Origin: Stutzerimonas stutzeri
Lineage (GTDB): Bacteria > Pseudomonadota > Gammaproteobacteria > Pseudomonadales > Pseudomonadaceae
Direction: 5' to 3'
Length of the DNA stretch: 64,000 bases
NCBI RefSeq assembly: GCF_002909485.1
Contig: NZ_PPXG01000002.1
Coordinates: forward strand, 558,001 to 622,000
Position numbers and translations under genes: made by a program. The first letter of the stretch is position 1, and each line of letters begins with the position of its first letter. Below, one piece after another: positions 36,346-47,041 of this stretch. The notes beneath the pieces were generated by a model. That model was given only the letters and a program-made list of their open reading frames with translations. It did no database searches and was not told the DNA's origin.

Positions 36346-38166
36346 ATGCTCTCGCTGTTCCAGCGCAAACGGGTGCCACCCACCGCCGGCACACCGCCCA
36401 CATCCGCCATCGAAACTCCGAAAGGGTCGATGCGGCCCGAGTCGGCCGCATCGCTGCTGGCGACGCCGCGTCGGCAGAAACTGCTGGAACACATCTGGCA
36501 GCGCACATCGCTCTCGCGCCGACAGTTCGCCACGCTCTACCTCGCCCCACTGGAGCGCTACGCCGAGCTGGTCCAGCAGTTTCCGGCCTCCGAGAGCCAC
36601 CACCACGCCTATCCGGGCGGCATGCTGGACCACGGCCTGGAGATCGTCGCCTATGCGCTGAAATTGCGGCAGTCATACCTGCTGCCTGCGGGCGTCACGC
36701 CGGAGGCACAGGCGGCCCAGGCCGAAGCCTGGACCGCAGGCACGGCCTACGCGGCCCTGCTGCACGACATCGGCAAGATCGCGGTCGATCTGCACGTCGA
36801 GCATGCCGACGGCAGTGCCTGGCATCCCTGGCACGGCCCACTGCGAAAGCCCTATCGCTTCCGTTACCGAAAGGAGCGTGAGTACCGCCTGCACAGCGCC
36901 GCCACCGGGCTGCTCTACGCGCGCCTTCTCGATCGAGACATCTTCGACTGGCTCAGCGGCTATTCCGACCTCTGGGCCGCGCTGCTGTACGTACTGGCCG
37001 GCCAGTACGAGCACGCCGGCACGCTCGGCGAGCTGGTCGTGCAGGCCGACCAGGCATCGGTCGCCCAAGAACTCGGCGGCGATCCCAGCAAGGCGCTGGC
37101 GGCGCCCAAGCATGCGCTGCAACGCAAATTGCTCGACGGCTTGCGCTACCTGCTCAAGGAGGAGTTCAAGTTGAACCAGGCCGGCCCGGCGGACGGTTGG
37201 CTGACCCAAGACGCCTTGTGGCTGGTGAGCAAGACCGTCTCCGACAAGCTGCGCGCATATCTGCTGTCGCAGGGCATCGACGGCATCCCGGCGAGCAATA
37301 CGGCGGTGTTCAACGTGCTGCAGGATCACGGCGTCGTGCAACCGACGCCGGATGGCAAGGCGATCTGGAAGGCTACCGTCACCAGCGACGCCGGCTGGTC
37401 GCACGCCTTCACCTTCCTGAAACTCTCGCCGGCGATGATCTGGGATGCCGCCGACCGGCCGGCGCCGTTCGCAGGCCGTGTGCAGGTCGAAGAGGAACAG
37501 GCGGAGCCGCAGGCGCCGGGGGTGGCCGATGGGCCGCGCGTGGAAGGCACCGAAGCTGCACCCGCGAGCGCGGCGCCGATCCCATCCGCAGCCATGGACA
37601 CCGGCGTGGCCGCGCTGCTCGACCTGCTGGGCGACGCCGCTCCACCCACGGAACCGGAGATCCCGAGCTCCACTGTTGCCGAGCCCGAGCCGGCCCCTTC
37701 GACCGTGCCCCCGCCGCAGATGAGCCTCGCGCCTTCCAAGGATCGCACGGAGCCCTCCGGGGCGCACTTCATGGCTTGGCTGCGTCAGAGCATCCAGACG
37801 CGCAAGCTCATCATCAACGACGCCAGGGCCCTGGTGCATACCGTCGCCGGTACGAGCTACCTCGTCAGCCCCGGCGTGTTCCAGCGCTACGCGCAGGAGT
37901 ACCTTCAAGTCGTCGCGCTGGCCAAGCAGGAGAAGCTGGAGGGGTGGCAGTGGGTACAGAAGCGCTTCGAGAAGCTGGGACAGCACCGCAAGCAGCCGAG
38001 CGGGCTGAACATCTGGACCTGCGAAGTCACGGGGCCGCGCAAGTCGCGCCGGCTGCACGGCTACCTGCTCGTCAGCCCGGATGCGCTGTTCCAGGAGACG
38101 CCGCCAGACAACCCATACCTGCGGCTCCTGCATGAGGACTTCTTACCAAGCGCGAACCCTCTGTAA
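36346..38166 (+). CDS. traI: MobH-family relaxase (TraI_2)
   Basis: A 606-residue relaxase of the HD-hydrolase-like MobH class. The N-terminal TraI_2 domain has the metal-binding signatures SHHHAYPGGMLDHGLEI (about residues 84-100) and YAALLHDIGKIAVDLHVEH (about 135-153). A low-complexity Pro/Ala/Glu linker (about 370-465) leads to the TraI_2 C-terminal domain (HFMAWLRQSIQTRKLIINDA to the end). It nicks the ICE at oriT to start transfer. The start at 36346 is chosen because it gives the family N-terminus MLSLFQRK; the longer open frame upstream overlaps the AbiEii gene in a wrong frame. Confidence 0.92.
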   Translation: MLSLFQRKRVPPTAGTPPTSAIETPKGSMRPESAASLLATPRRQKLLEHIWQRTSLSRRQFATLYLAPLERYAELVQQFPASESHHHAYPGGMLDHGLEIVAYALKLRQSYLLPAGVTPEAQAAQAEAWTAGTAYAALLHDIGKIAVDLHVEHADGSAWHPWHGPLRKPYRFRYRKEREYRLHSAATGLLYARLLDRDIFDWLSGYSDLWAALLYVLAGQYEHAGTLGELVVQADQASVAQELGGDPSKALAAPKHALQRKLLDGLRYLLKEEFKLNQAGPADGWLTQDALWLVSKTVSDKLRAYLLSQGIDGIPASNTAVFNVLQDHGVVQPTPDGKAIWKATVTSDAGWSHAFTFLKLSPAMIWDAADRPAPFAGRVQVEEEQAEPQAPGVADGPRVEGTEAAPASAAPIPSAAMDTGVAALLDLLGDAAPPTEPEIPSSTVAEPEPAPSTVPPPQMSLAPSKDRTEPSGAHFMAWLRQSIQTRKLIINDARALVHTVAGTSYLVSPGVFQRYAQEYLQVVALAKQEKLEGWQWVQKRFEKLGQHRKQPSGLNIWTCEVTGPRKSRRLHGYLLVSPDALFQETPPDNPYLRLLHEDFLPSANPL

Positions 38167-38341
38167 AACCTGCCCCCTATCCAAGCCGGGAATTAGCAAT
38201 CTAGGTTGAGCAGGTCGTGAGCTGCATTAAGCGCATGCTGAGCGGCATCGCCCCCATTCAGCAACCGGTCACGGTTAAGCCCGCCTCCACGAACCCATGC
38301 TGTGGGTAGGTGCCCGTTTTTGGCTTGTCTTATGAAAAAAG

Positions 38342-39573
38342 GTGAGCGTCCAGCCGTCCCATCGTTACTCAGGTTGAGACGCCGAGGAGCAACAGCTCCT
38401 CGATCCGGCTGGTGGGCAGATTGGCAGTTTTTCCCGGGGTGTCCTTGAGCCAGGCGCCGGACTCGAGCCCGTTCAGTCTGGTGGTGGCCAGCAAGGCTCT
38501 GGATGGCGGCGGCGCGGTAGCTGCAGCCGGTCGTGTAGGGCCTGCAGTTTGGGCAGGGATTTCTGTTCACGCAGTAGCTGCCGGACGGCCGCGTCGAGTG
38601 CGCGGGCGCGCCAATCGAGGGCATAGAGATCGGCGATGCGCCGCAAGGCCTCGGCTGTCACTGGGCTCCAGGTCGTTGCTGCGGTAGGCCCAGAGTAGGC
38701 CCAGAGATAGGGGCGTTTGGTTTTCCCCTCGCCGGGATCGAGTTGCTGCAGAGGGTGTTTCATCGGCATGCAGCACCTGGCGTTGGAGCAATAAGGCGCG
38801 CAGCCGATCCACCAGGGGCTGCAAGGCCACGCCACTGCCGGCGGAACCGGCGCGGCGCTGATGCTTTCGCACGGGCGGCAGGCTTATTGCGGGCGACTGT
38901 GCCGGTGGACGAAGGACCTGGCCAGGATCAGGTCGAGCTGCTCGCTGATGTCTTCGCCGATCTTGACCAGCGCGGCGCTGCATTCGGCGGCATGGAACTA
39001 GCGAAAACGGCCTTGATGCAGACGGCGCTGACCCAACCACACACCGGTGCCGTCCTACTGCAACAGCTTGAGCCGCGAGCCGTGCCGATTGCGAAAGGCA
39101 TAGGTCGTGCCATCGCAGGGTGGTCGCCCGAGGGCCTGCTGAAGGTGCACCAAAGCCCGTCGATCCCCAAGCGCATGTTGATCGGTCGGCCACCAGCCAA
39201 ACCTGGGCCGGCATTCGCGTCAGGCCATCCCCCGCAGCAATCCGGCCAACCAGCTTGCATCGACGTCCGCCGGCAACGCCAACCGCCAGCCACTGGCATG
39301 CCTGCAGCAGCCACACCCCTGCCGCTGCCACGGGCACCAGGGTAAGCGGCGTGGCCGCCCGCTTGCTGCGCCTGATCCAGTAGGCCAGTGCCTCGGGTTT
39401 GAGCGCATGCTACTGGCAATAAGCAACTGCGTCAGCCCGCTGTCCTGCCAGGCCTGAACATGCCGAGCCCAGGACTCGCGGCGCGCGTGCATCGTTTCCA
39501 TATAAATCCCCTACTGGAAAAGCACAGGATGCAGGGCGGGGTGTTCGAGCAAAAGGGGGGGGGGCGCTTACTG
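38342..39573 (-). pseudogene. decayed IS66-family element (tnpA, tnpB and tnpC fragments)
   Basis: On the minus strand, from high to low coordinates: a TnpA start (METMHARRESWARHVQAWQDSGLTQL, first part) near 39501, a frameshifted TnpB (PINMRLGIDGLWCTFSRPSG near 39185-39125), and TnpC pieces including QVLHADETPSAATRSRRGEN (about 38780-38720) and EALRRIADLYALDWRARALD (38660-38600). Likely ends are GTGAGCGTCCAGCCGTCCC-like sequence at about 38342 and, complementary in sense, GCGCTTAC near 39573. Multiple frameshifts show it is dead. The 170 bp between the relaxase stop and this element contain no supported gene. Confidence 0.7.
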
Positions 39574-39798
39574 TCGATACGCGGCGGCAGCCGCAAGACC
39601 GTCGCCGCGAGCAGCCTGTCCAGCACGCTCGAATACATGGATGAAAAGCGCATGCAGGCTGATACCGGTAGTTTGCGAAACGGCGCGGAGGATCAGCGTG
39701 GAGCTGGGCAGCAGCCAGGGTAGTTGGCTGCATGCCGAGAAGATCGGTGGCTTTTGCTGCCTGGTGGGTTCCGCGCGTTCGAGATTCGGGTTAATGAG
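39574..39798. other. gap between IS66 remnant and IS110 element
   Basis: About 225 bp with a minus-strand open reading segment (…ILRAVSQTTGISLHALFIHV…) that resembles no family I recognise. It may be a truncated gene cut by the two insertion sequences. Nothing else is seen. Confidence 0.3.
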
Positions 39799-40124
39799 AT
39801 GGTCATCCCCACCCTCCGAGGGCACACTTTCGCAGGGTGTTTTATTTCGGAGGCCATCATCACGAGCGCAGTTGCACTGGTAGGGATTGATCCGGGCAAG
39901 CAAAGCTTTCATCTACACGGAAAAGACGGTTCTGGCCGGAAGATCTTTCGCACGAAAGCGACACGCCAGCAAATGATGCGATTGCTTGGCATCCTGCCGG
40001 CTTGCACGGTGGTGATGGAAGCCTGCGCCGGAGCGCACTTTATGGCGCGCCAACTGACGGCGCTCGGGCATCAAGTGAAATTGATCTCGCCGCAGTTCGT
40101 GCGTCCTTTCGTCAAGGGCAACAA
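39799..40124 (+). pseudogene. IS110-family transposase, 5' part (split by the Tn3-family transposon)
   Basis: Encodes the N-terminal RuvC-like DEDD domain of an IS110 transposase: VALVGIDPGKQSFHLHGKDG, then TVVMEACAGAHFMARQLTAL and HQVKLISPQFVRPFVKGNK. The gene is cut after 40124, where the transposon repeat begins. Deleting the transposon and one copy of AACAA joins this to 47085 in frame, giving VKGNKNDFIDAEAICEAAS. The start at 39799 is uncertain. Confidence 0.87.
40120..40124. repeat. target-site duplication AACAA, left copy
   Basis: AACAA directly before the left inverted repeat, matching AACAA at 47080-47084 directly after the right one. A 5-bp duplication is the rule for Tn3-family insertion. 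Confidence 0.92.
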
Positions 40125-40162
40125 GGGGAGCCCGCAGAATTCGGAAAAAATCGTACGCTAAG
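40125..40162. repeat. left 38-bp terminal inverted repeat of the transposon
   Basis: Begins GGGGAGCCCGCAGAATTCGG and ends TACGCTAAG, in Tn21-subgroup style. The tnpA stop codon (TAG) lies inside it. It matches the complement of 47042-47079 at most positions. Confidence 0.93.
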
Positions 40163-43124
40163 GTTTTCCAGGCAACCGTAGCGGCCTGAACTTCCCGTCT
40201 TCCAGCCTGCGGCTCTGCCGCCAGCCGTAATCGCAGGTCAGGTTGATGTGCTCCCAGCCCAGCGGCGACAGGTATTGCAGCAGCTCGCCGTCCACCGGCT
40301 TGCCGGCTTCGACCAGTCCCTGGGTGGCGCGCTCCAGGTACACCGTGTTCCACAGCACGATGGCGGCCGTCACCAGGTTGAGGCCGCTGGCCCGGTAGCG
40401 CTGCTGCTCGAAGCTCCGATCCCTGATTTCCCCAAGGCGGTTGAAGAACACCGCCCTAGCCAGCAAGTTGCGAGCCTCACCTTTGTTCAGGCCGGCATGC
40501 ACGCGGCGGCGCAGCTCAACACTTTGCAACCAGTCCAGGGTGAACAGCGTGCGTTCGATCCGGCCCAGTTCGCGCAGGGCGACGGCCAGGCCATTCTGGC
40601 GCGGATAGCTGCCGAGCTTGCGCAGCATCAGCGAGGCGGTGACGGTGCCCTGCTTGATCGAGCTGGCCAGGCGCAGGATGTCATCCCAATGGGCACGGAC
40701 GTGCTTGATGTTCAGGGTGCCTCCTATCAGCGGGCGCCGCGCCGGGTAGGCATGCACGCCCTGCGGCACATACAGTTTGGTTTCGCCGAGGTCGCGGATG
40801 CGTGGTGCGAAGCGGAAGCCCAGCAGGTGCATTAGGGCGAAGACGTGATGGGTGAAGCCGGCCGTGTCGGTGTAGTGCTCCTCGATCCGCAAGTCGGACT
40901 CGTGGTACAGCAGGCCATCGAGCACGTAGGTGGAATCGCGCACGCCGACATTCACCACGCGGGTGCTGAATGGCGCGTACTGGTCGGAGATGTGGGTGTA
41001 GAACAGCCGGCCCGGCTCGCTGCCGTACTTCGGGTTGACGTGCCGGGTGCTTTCGCCCCGGCCGCCCGCCCGGAAGCGCTGGCCATCGGACGAAGAGGTC
41101 GTGCCGTCGCCCCAGTGAGCGGCGAAGGTATGACGGAACTGGTGGTTGACCAGCTCGGCCAGGGCCGCCCAGTAGGTTTCGTCTCGGATGTGCCAGGCTT
41201 GCAGCCAGGACAGCTTGGCGTAGGTCAGGCCGGGGCTCGACTCGGCCATCTTGGTCAGCCCGAGGTTGATTGCATCACCGAGGATCGCGGACAGCAGCAA
41301 CGTCCGGTCTTTGGCCTCGGCCCCGTCCTTCAAGTGGGTAAAGTGGCGGCTGAAGCCCGTCCAGTCGTCAACGTCCATCAGCAGTTCGGTGATCTTGATG
41401 CGCGGCAGTAACTGGCTGGTCTGGTCGATCAGCGCCTGCGCACGATCTGGCACCGCTGAATCCAGCGGGGTGATCTTCAGCCCGGACTCGGTGAGGATGG
41501 CCTCGGGCATCTCGTTGTCCTTGGCCAGGCGGATGACGGTGGCCAACTGCTCGTCCAGCAGCTGCAATCGCTCTTCCAGATACTGGTCGCTGTTGGGATT
41601 GATCGTCAGGGGCAGGGCCTGTTCCCGCTTGAGCGTGGCGAACTTCTCTGCCGGCAGCAGGAAGTCGTCGAAGTCACGGAACTGCCGCGAGCCCTTGACC
41701 CAGATGTCGCCGGAGCGCAGGGCGTTCTTCAGCTCGGAAAGCGCGCAGATTTCATAGAAGCGCCGGTCGTTGCCTTCCAGGGTGATCACCAGCGGCTTCC
41801 AGCGGGGCTTGATGAAGGCCGTTGGTGCATCGGCCGCCACCTTGCGCAGGCTGTCGGCGTTCATCTCGCGCAGGGTCTGCACGGCTGCCAGCACGCCTTG
41901 CGCAGCCGGCGCAGCGCGCAGTTCCAGCACCTCCAGCAAGGCCGGCGTGTAACGGCGCAGAGTGGCGAAGTTCTCGCCGACCAGGTGCAGATGGTCAAAG
42001 CCTTCCGGCCGGGCAAGCAGCTCGGCCTCGCTGACGCTCTCGGTGAACTCGTCCCAAGGTATCACCGCTTCGATGGCTGCATAGGGGTCGCTGCCGCTTT
42101 CCTTGGCCTCCAGCAGCGCCTGGCCGATCTTCGAATACAGGCGCACCTTGTCGTTGATCGCCTTGCCCTGTTTCTGGAACTGCTGCTGATGCTTGTGCTT
42201 CGCGCTGCTGAACAGCTTGACCAGGATACGGTCGTGCAGATCGACCAACTCATCAATCACAGTCGCGGTGCTCTCCAGCACCACCGCGGCCAGGGTCGCG
42301 TAGCGTCGCTGAGGCTCGAACTTGCCGAGGTCCTTGGGTGTCATCTGCCCACCCTCGCGGGCCAGCTTGAGCAGGCGGTTCTGATGGATGTGCCGGCCCA
42401 GGCCTTCGGGCAAGTCCACCAGCTGAAATGTCTTCAGCCGCTCGATGTGTTCAAGCATGTGCCGGGAGTTGGGTTTCAGCGGTGCCTGTCGCAGCCAGGT
42501 CAACCAGGTGATGCTGCTGCCGGCCTTGAGCGTCAACAGCTCGTCCAGCTTGGCCCGATGCGAGTCCGTAAGTGGATCGACCAGGGCGCGGTAGACCCGC
42601 CGATTGGCCCGCGCAATGGCCTCCGAGCAAGCCCGGTCGATCACGCTCAACGCCGGCAGGATGCGTCGCCTCTGCCGCAGGCTCTCCAGCGCCTGACCGG
42701 CCAGCAGCAAGCCCTTGTCGGTCTGCTGGGCCAGTTCGGTCAGCTCGCGCACCAGGGCGCGGAAGTCGGACAGGCCGAACGGGGCCAGTTGCAGGTAGGT
42801 GCGCAGTTCCTGGGCGTGCTCGCGACGGGTCACGTCGCGCTCGCCGTACTTCTCCCAACTCGCCGGATCGGTCTGGACTTGCTTGGCCACCCACAGGATC
42901 ACCGGCTCGGGCCGCTCGCTGTCGGTGCCCAACGCATAGCCGGGGAAGCGCAGCAGGCAGAGTTGCACCGCAAAGCCCAGACGGTTGGCGTCGCCGCGCC
43001 GCTGGCGGATCAGCGACAGGTCGGAATCGTAGAAGGTGTAGTAGCGGATCAGGTCATCCTGGCTTTCCGGCAGCGCGAGCAGGGTGTCCCGCTCCGTGGC
43101 CGAGAGGATCAAGCGACGCGGCAT
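40158..43124 (-). CDS. tnpA: Tn3-family transposase TnpA
   Basis: A 988-residue DDE transposase of the Tn21 type, full length. N-terminal DNA-binding region begins [20 protein letters not shown]. Catalytic core: [17 protein letters not shown] (first Asp), [20 protein letters not shown] (second Asp region) and [20 protein letters not shown] (Glu). It ends inside the left inverted repeat. It starts three bases from the tnpR stop, so tnpR and tnpA form one unit read leftward. No interruption is visible, so this enzyme is probably functional. Confidence 0.95.
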   Translation of the reverse strand: MPRRLILSATERDTLLALPESQDDLIRYYTFYDSDLSLIRQRRGDANRLGFAVQLCLLRFPGYALGTDSERPEPVILWVAKQVQTDPASWEKYGERDVTRREHAQELRTYLQLAPFGLSDFRALVRELTELAQQTDKGLLLAGQALESLRQRRRILPALSVIDRACSEAIARANRRVYRALVDPLTDSHRAKLDELLTLKAGSSITWLTWLRQAPLKPNSRHMLEHIERLKTFQLVDLPEGLGRHIHQNRLLKLAREGGQMTPKDLGKFEPQRRYATLAAVVLESTATVIDELVDLHDRILVKLFSSAKHKHQQQFQKQGKAINDKVRLYSKIGQALLEAKESGSDPYAAIEAVIPWDEFTESVSEAELLARPEGFDHLHLVGENFATLRRYTPALLEVLELRAAPAAQGVLAAVQTLREMNADSLRKVAADAPTAFIKPRWKPLVITLEGNDRRFYEICALSELKNALRSGDIWVKGSRQFRDFDDFLLPAEKFATLKREQALPLTINPNSDQYLEERLQLLDEQLATVIRLAKDNEMPEAILTESGLKITPLDSAVPDRAQALIDQTSQLLPRIKITELLMDVDDWTGFSRHFTHLKDGAEAKDRTLLLSAILGDAINLGLTKMAESSPGLTYAKLSWLQAWHIRDETYWAALAELVNHQFRHTFAAHWGDGTTSSSDGQRFRAGGRGESTRHVNPKYGSEPGRLFYTHISDQYAPFSTRVVNVGVRDSTYVLDGLLYHESDLRIEEHYTDTAGFTHHVFALMHLLGFRFAPRIRDLGETKLYVPQGVHAYPARRPLIGGTLNIKHVRAHWDDILRLASSIKQGTVTASLMLRKLGSYPRQNGLAVALRELGRIERTLFTLDWLQSVELRRRVHAGLNKGEARNLLARAVFFNRLGEIRDRSFEQQRYRASGLNLVTAAIVLWNTVYLERATQGLVEAGKPVDGELLQYLSPLGWEHINLTCDYGWRQSRRLEDGKFRPLRLPGKP

Positions 43125-43127
43125 GTA

Positions 43128-43751
43128 TCAGTCGTCCGTGCGGAGGTACTGGTAGAGGGTTTCCCGGCTGATGTTGAATTCACGGGCGAGCTGCGCCTTG
43201 GGCTCGCCGGCCGTCGCTCGCTGCCGCAGGGTAGCAGCCTGCTCATCGGACAGGGCTTTCTTGCGGCCTCGGTACGCGCCGCGCTGCTTGGCCAAGGCGA
43301 TGCCCTCGCGCTGCCGCTCACGGATCAAGGCGCGCTCGAACTCAGCGAAGGCCCCCATCACAGATAGCATCAGGTTGGCCATCGGGGAGTCCTCGCCCGT
43401 GAACACCAAGCCCTCCTTCAGGAACTCGATGCGCACGCCGCGCTGGGTCAGCTTCTGCACCAGGCGGCGCAGGTCATCGAGGTTGCGCGCCAGACGATCC
43501 ATGCTATGCACCACCACGGTGTCGCCCTCACGGACGAAGCTCAGCAACGCCTCCAGTTGCGGGCGCTGAGTATCCTTGCCCGAGGCCTTGTCGGTGAACA
43601 GCTTGCTCACCTGGGTCTGTTCCAGTTGGCGTTCCGGGTTCTGGTCGTAACTGCTGAATTTGTCAGGCTGAAATCTATGACTTTGGCAAGCAGAGGTCAA
43701 AAAATTAATGATGGACTCTATCTGACGGCGTAGCGCTGGGCTGCCTGACAT
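43128..43751 (-). CDS. tnpR: serine resolvase TnpR with an atypical N-terminus
   Basis: A 207-residue ORF. From YDQNPERQLEQTQVSKLFTD onward it is a normal Tn21/Tn1721-type resolvase, with VVVHSMDRLARNLDDLRRLV and a C-terminal HTH (AREFNISRETLYQYLRTDD). The first about 33 residues are unlike the family: the usual start of this group, of the form M..R(I)GY(V/I)RVSS, is replaced by a longer stretch ending FQPDKFSS. The Ser pair is kept, but the upstream Arg and the first beta strand are lost. Either the start of the gene was replaced by recombination or the true protein is defective. Confidence 0.8.
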   Translation of the reverse strand: MSGSPALRRQIESIINFLTSACQSHRFQPDKFSSYDQNPERQLEQTQVSKLFTDKASGKDTQRPQLEALLSFVREGDTVVVHSMDRLARNLDDLRRLVQKLTQRGVRIEFLKEGLVFTGEDSPMANLMLSVMGAFAEFERALIRERQREGIALAKQRGAYRGRKKALSDEQAATLRQRATAGEPKAQLAREFNISRETLYQYLRTDD

Positions 43752-43830
43752 CCGGTTAGGGTATAGCCCAACCTGACGGCCTTTAGGTCTTGTATTTGAT
43801 TTGAGTACTAATATTTCCCCCGGCCATATG
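43640..43830. promoter_or_regulatory. putative res (resolution) region
   Basis: The stretch around the tnpR start contains several TGTCAG/CTGACA-type half-sites, for example near 43662, 43725, 43744 and 43773. Tn21-like res sites lie between tnpR and the neighbouring gene and contain such words. The exact subsites I-III could not be set. Confidence 0.45.
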
Positions 43831-43925
43831 GCGAGAAGCCTTGAGGGGGAGCCTGACTCAAGATTTCAAATGAACCAGCCGATACAATGAAGGCACATTG
43901 AAATATCTAATAATGAGGTGACACG

Positions 43926-45584
43926 ATGAGTGGTTGGCTAGCCCGTTTCTCAATAAAAACCCGTCTCATCGGCTTGCTCGTGCTTCTAGCATCTATGGCT
44001 GTCGGCTTGCCAATGGCTGGTCTTAATGGAATGCGCACCAGCAATGCAGTGATTGATCGGCTGTACAACAACATGTTGCTACCGATCGACAAGCTTGGCG
44101 ACATCAATAACCACATGCACAACGCGCGTGCTCAGCTTTTGCTTGCCCTTCAGCATGAGCCCGGAAGTGCCTTCGAGAAGGCGCATGATCATCCATCGAG
44201 TATGCATTTCGATAGAGTGGATAAAAGCGTAAGCATCATCCGTGAGCGCCTTTCTGACTACCAGCGTATACCAATGAGCAAAGAACAGCAGCGCCTTAGC
44301 ACTGAGCTGCAGAACAAATTGTCTGATTACTTGGATAATGGTGTTCTGCCGACGCTCAATGCGATGCGCCAAGGCGACTATGCGGGAGGGAACCAAATCC
44401 TGCTAACCCGCCTTGATCCTGCTTTTATGACTACCTATGCCAGCTTGCGCACTCTTATTGAGTCGGAGGCGTCGGCAGCTGAATTAAGCTTTCAAAACGC
44501 GGATAAGCAATTCGAGCGTCTTGTGGCGATGATAGGACTGGCGCTGGTAGTGGCCCTGTCTCTGGTCACAGTCACGGCTCTGGCCACTGTGCCAAGTATC
44601 ACCAAAGGCGTTCGGGAGCTTCAAGTCGGCGGTCAGCAGCTCGCTGATGGCAATTTGGGCTATCGAGTTACCTATCAGGGGCGTGATGAGCTGGGCGAAA
44701 TATCTAGCGCATTCAATGAAATGGCTTCGCGTTTTCACCACACCTTTCAAGAGTTGGCAGGTGCCGTGGAGCAACTGGCAGCTGCAGCTGAGCAGACGGC
44801 CCAGGCAAGTAGTCAAACCAGTGACGGTATCCGCCGCCAGCAACTGGAGACAGACCTGATAGCTACTGCGATGAACGAAATGTCCGCTACTGTTCAGGAC
44901 GTAGCGGGGAACGCTGCCAGTGCGGCACGGGCGGCACAGGAGGCCGATCAGCAGTCTGAAAGCGGCATGCGCGTGGTTCATCAAACAATCGCTTCTATTG
45001 ACAGCCTCGCCAGTGAAGTTGAACACGCTGCCACTGTGATTCATGAGCTTGAGGCAGACAGTGCTGGTATTAGCTCTGTAGTGGATGTCATTCGAAGCAT
45101 TACCGAACAAACCAACCTGCTTGCCCTTAACGCGGCTATTGAAGCTGCACATGCTGGTGAGCACGGACGAGGCTTTGCTGTTGTCGCGGATGAGGTGCGC
45201 TCGCTTGCTTCGCGCACGCAACAGTCAGCCAACGAAATTCAGGCCATGATTGAAAAGCTGCAGAGCGGCGCAAATCGTGCTGTTGCTGTCATGGAAAGCA
45301 GTTGCAGCAAAGCACAAGCTGGTAAGCAGCAGGTTGCCAGTGCAGGCCATATGCTGGAGCAAATCAGTAATGCTGTGGCGACCATTAATGACATGAATGC
45401 CATGATTGCTTCTGCAGCTGAGGAGCAAAGCTCTGTCGCGGAGGAGATCAGCCGTAACGTTACCAACGTAAGCCAGATTGCCGAAAAAACTAGCGAAGCC
45501 TCACGTCAGAATGTTGCCACCAGTACGCAATTGGCTTCTCTGGCAAGCCAACTTCAGCGTCTGATGCACATGTTCCGTCTTTAG
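43926..45584 (+). CDS. methyl-accepting chemotaxis protein
   Basis: A complete 552-residue chemoreceptor. Two membrane helices (about residues 12-32 and 196-220) flank a periplasmic four-helix-bundle-like sensor domain; a HAMP domain follows (about 220-272, ending [16 protein letters not shown]). The signalling domain has the conserved hairpin tip [19 protein letters not shown] (about 391-410) and continues [15 protein letters not shown]. It should signal through CheW/CheA in the membrane polar array. The ligand cannot be deduced; in other pseudomonads transposon-borne receptors have been linked to aromatic hydrocarbon taxis. It is the main cargo of the transposon. Confidence 0.93.
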   Translation: MSGWLARFSIKTRLIGLLVLLASMAVGLPMAGLNGMRTSNAVIDRLYNNMLLPIDKLGDINNHMHNARAQLLLALQHEPGSAFEKAHDHPSSMHFDRVDKSVSIIRERLSDYQRIPMSKEQQRLSTELQNKLSDYLDNGVLPTLNAMRQGDYAGGNQILLTRLDPAFMTTYASLRTLIESEASAAELSFQNADKQFERLVAMIGLALVVALSLVTVTALATVPSITKGVRELQVGGQQLADGNLGYRVTYQGRDELGEISSAFNEMASRFHHTFQELAGAVEQLAAAAEQTAQASSQTSDGIRRQQLETDLIATAMNEMSATVQDVAGNAASAARAAQEADQQSESGMRVVHQTIASIDSLASEVEHAATVIHELEADSAGISSVVDVIRSITEQTNLLALNAAIEAAHAGEHGRGFAVVADEVRSLASRTQQSANEIQAMIEKLQSGANRAVAVMESSCSKAQAGKQQVASAGHMLEQISNAVATINDMNAMIASAAEEQSSVAEEISRNVTNVSQIAEKTSEASRQNVATSTQLASLASQLQRLMHMFRL

Positions 45585-45597
45585 GGAAACTCTGAAA

Positions 45598-45654
45598 AGC
45601 CCCAGCTTCGCGGAATTGATGCGCTGTAACCCGCTCGGCTGCTGGGCTCTTTTT
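45598..45654 (+). terminator. possible terminator after mcp
   Basis: AGCCCCAGC (45598-45606) can pair imperfectly with GCTGGGCT (45641-45648), followed by a T-rich run. A second small hairpin, CCTCAGG-CCAT-CCTGAGG, lies at about 45670-45687. Confidence 0.4.
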
Positions 45655-45686
45655 CCCGAGAAAGGACTTCCTCAGGCCATCCTGAG

Positions 45687-47038
45687 GAGGGTGTTTTTAA
45701 CTTTGTGTAAACGGTCATTTGGCAGGAGACTGCCAGCCTCAAGGAGTACCCATGACCGTAGTAAAACGCACCAAGCGAGCGAAGCCCGACCCTGAACTCG
45801 TTAAGCTCGCCGACAGCCTGCTGGTCAATTACAAGAAACCGGAAGATTTGATTGGCGAAAACGGCCTGCTCAAGCCAGCTCACCAAGATGCTGGTCGAGC
45901 GTGCGCTGGAAGCCGAGATGACCGAGCACCTGGGCATGGCAAGAGTGGATCGATCTTCAACGCCGGCGGTAATGCCCGTAACGGTCACAGCGACAAAACC
46001 CTCAAGGGCGATTTCGGCGAACTGCCGCTGGCCATCCCTCGTGACCGCCAGGCGCTGTTCGAGCCGCAGCTGGTGGCCAAGCAGCAAACCCGCTGGACGG
46101 GCTTCGACGACAAGATCATCTCGCTGTACGCCCGCGGCCTGAGCGTACGAGAGATCCAGGGGCACCTGGAGGAGATGTACGGCACCGAGGTCTCCCCAAC
46201 CCTCATCTCGACCGTCACGGACGCGGTAAGCGACGAGGTGAAGCTCTGGCAGGGCCGTCCACTCGATCCGCTGTACCCGATCCTTTATCTGGACTGCATC
46301 CACGTCAAAGTGCGCGATGCCGGCGCGGTGCGGACCAAGGCGGTGTACCTGGCTATCGGGGTCAATATGGACGGGCACAAGGAAGTGCTGGGGCTGTGGA
46401 TCGCCCAAACCGAGGGTGCCAAGTTCTGGTTGCAGGTAGTCACCGAGCTGAAGAACCGTGGCGTGCAGGACATTTTTATCGCCTGCGTGGACGGCCTCAA
46501 GGGCTTCCCCGAGGCGATCGAAACGGTCTATCCGAAAGCCTGCGTGCAGTTGTGTATCGTGCACATGGTGCGCAACAGCCTGAACTTCGTGTCCTGGAAA
46601 GCGCGCAAGGAAGTGGCCGCCGATCTGAAGCTGGTCTACACCTCGGCGACGGTCGAACTGGCCGAGCAACGGCTGACGGAGTTTGAAGAAAAGTGGGGTG
46701 GTCAGTACCAGTCAATCGGCCTGTCCTGGCGGCGTAACTGGGCACGGGTTATCCCGTTCTTCGACCATCCGGCCGAGATCCGCAAGGTGATCTACACCAC
46801 CAACGCCATCGAATCGATCAACATGAGTTTGCGCAAGGTGATCAAGACCCGGGCCTCGTTCCCAACTGACGAGGCCGTGAGCAAGCTGTTTTATCTGGCG
46901 CTGAACAACATCAGCAAGAAGTGGACGATGCCGATACGGGACTGGAAAGCGGCTCTGAATCGCTTCAGTATCCAGTTCGAAGATCGATTGATGCAGGATT
47001 AATAGAAATCCCGTTTACACATAATCCGGGACACCCTC
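45687..47038 (+). mobile_element. IS256-family insertion sequence
   Basis: Inverted ends of 28 bp: left at 45687-45714 (begins GAGGGTGT, ends TGTGTAAACGG) and right at 47011-47038 (complement), differing only in the middle. Flanking 8-mers ATCCTGAG (45679-45686) and ATCCTTAG (47039-47046) are identical but for one base and look like a target duplication. The right one overlaps the inner end of the transposon's right inverted repeat. Confidence 0.85.
45752..47002 (+). CDS. IS256-family transposase with a short out-of-frame segment
   Basis: A 416-residue mutator-type transposase. Core motifs are present: YLDCIHVKVRDAG (Asp), IACVDGLKGFPEAIE (Asp) and YTTNAIESINMSLRK (Glu). Between about 45876 and 45938 the normal sequence LTKMLVERALEAEMTEHLG is found in another frame: one extra C near 45878 and one missing C near 45937 cancel out, so the ORF stays open with some 20 scrambled residues. 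Activity of this copy is doubtful unless the two shifts are sequencing errors. Confidence 0.85.
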   Translation: MTVVKRTKRAKPDPELVKLADSLLVNYKKPEDLIGENGLLKPAHQDAGRACAGSRDDRAPGHGKSGSIFNAGGNARNGHSDKTLKGDFGELPLAIPRDRQALFEPQLVAKQQTRWTGFDDKIISLYARGLSVREIQGHLEEMYGTEVSPTLISTVTDAVSDEVKLWQGRPLDPLYPILYLDCIHVKVRDAGAVRTKAVYLAIGVNMDGHKEVLGLWIAQTEGAKFWLQVVTELKNRGVQDIFIACVDGLKGFPEAIETVYPKACVQLCIVHMVRNSLNFVSWKARKEVAADLKLVYTSATVELAEQRLTEFEEKWGGQYQSIGLSWRRNWARVIPFFDHPAEIRKVIYTTNAIESINMSLRKVIKTRASFPTDEAVSKLFYLALNNISKKWTMPIRDWKAALNRFSIQFEDRLMQD

Positions 47039-47041
47039 ATC

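Noticed and set aside
36673..38133. 486-residue minus-strand open frame opposite the relaxase gene
   Set aside because: Shadow of the MobH relaxase; no motif.
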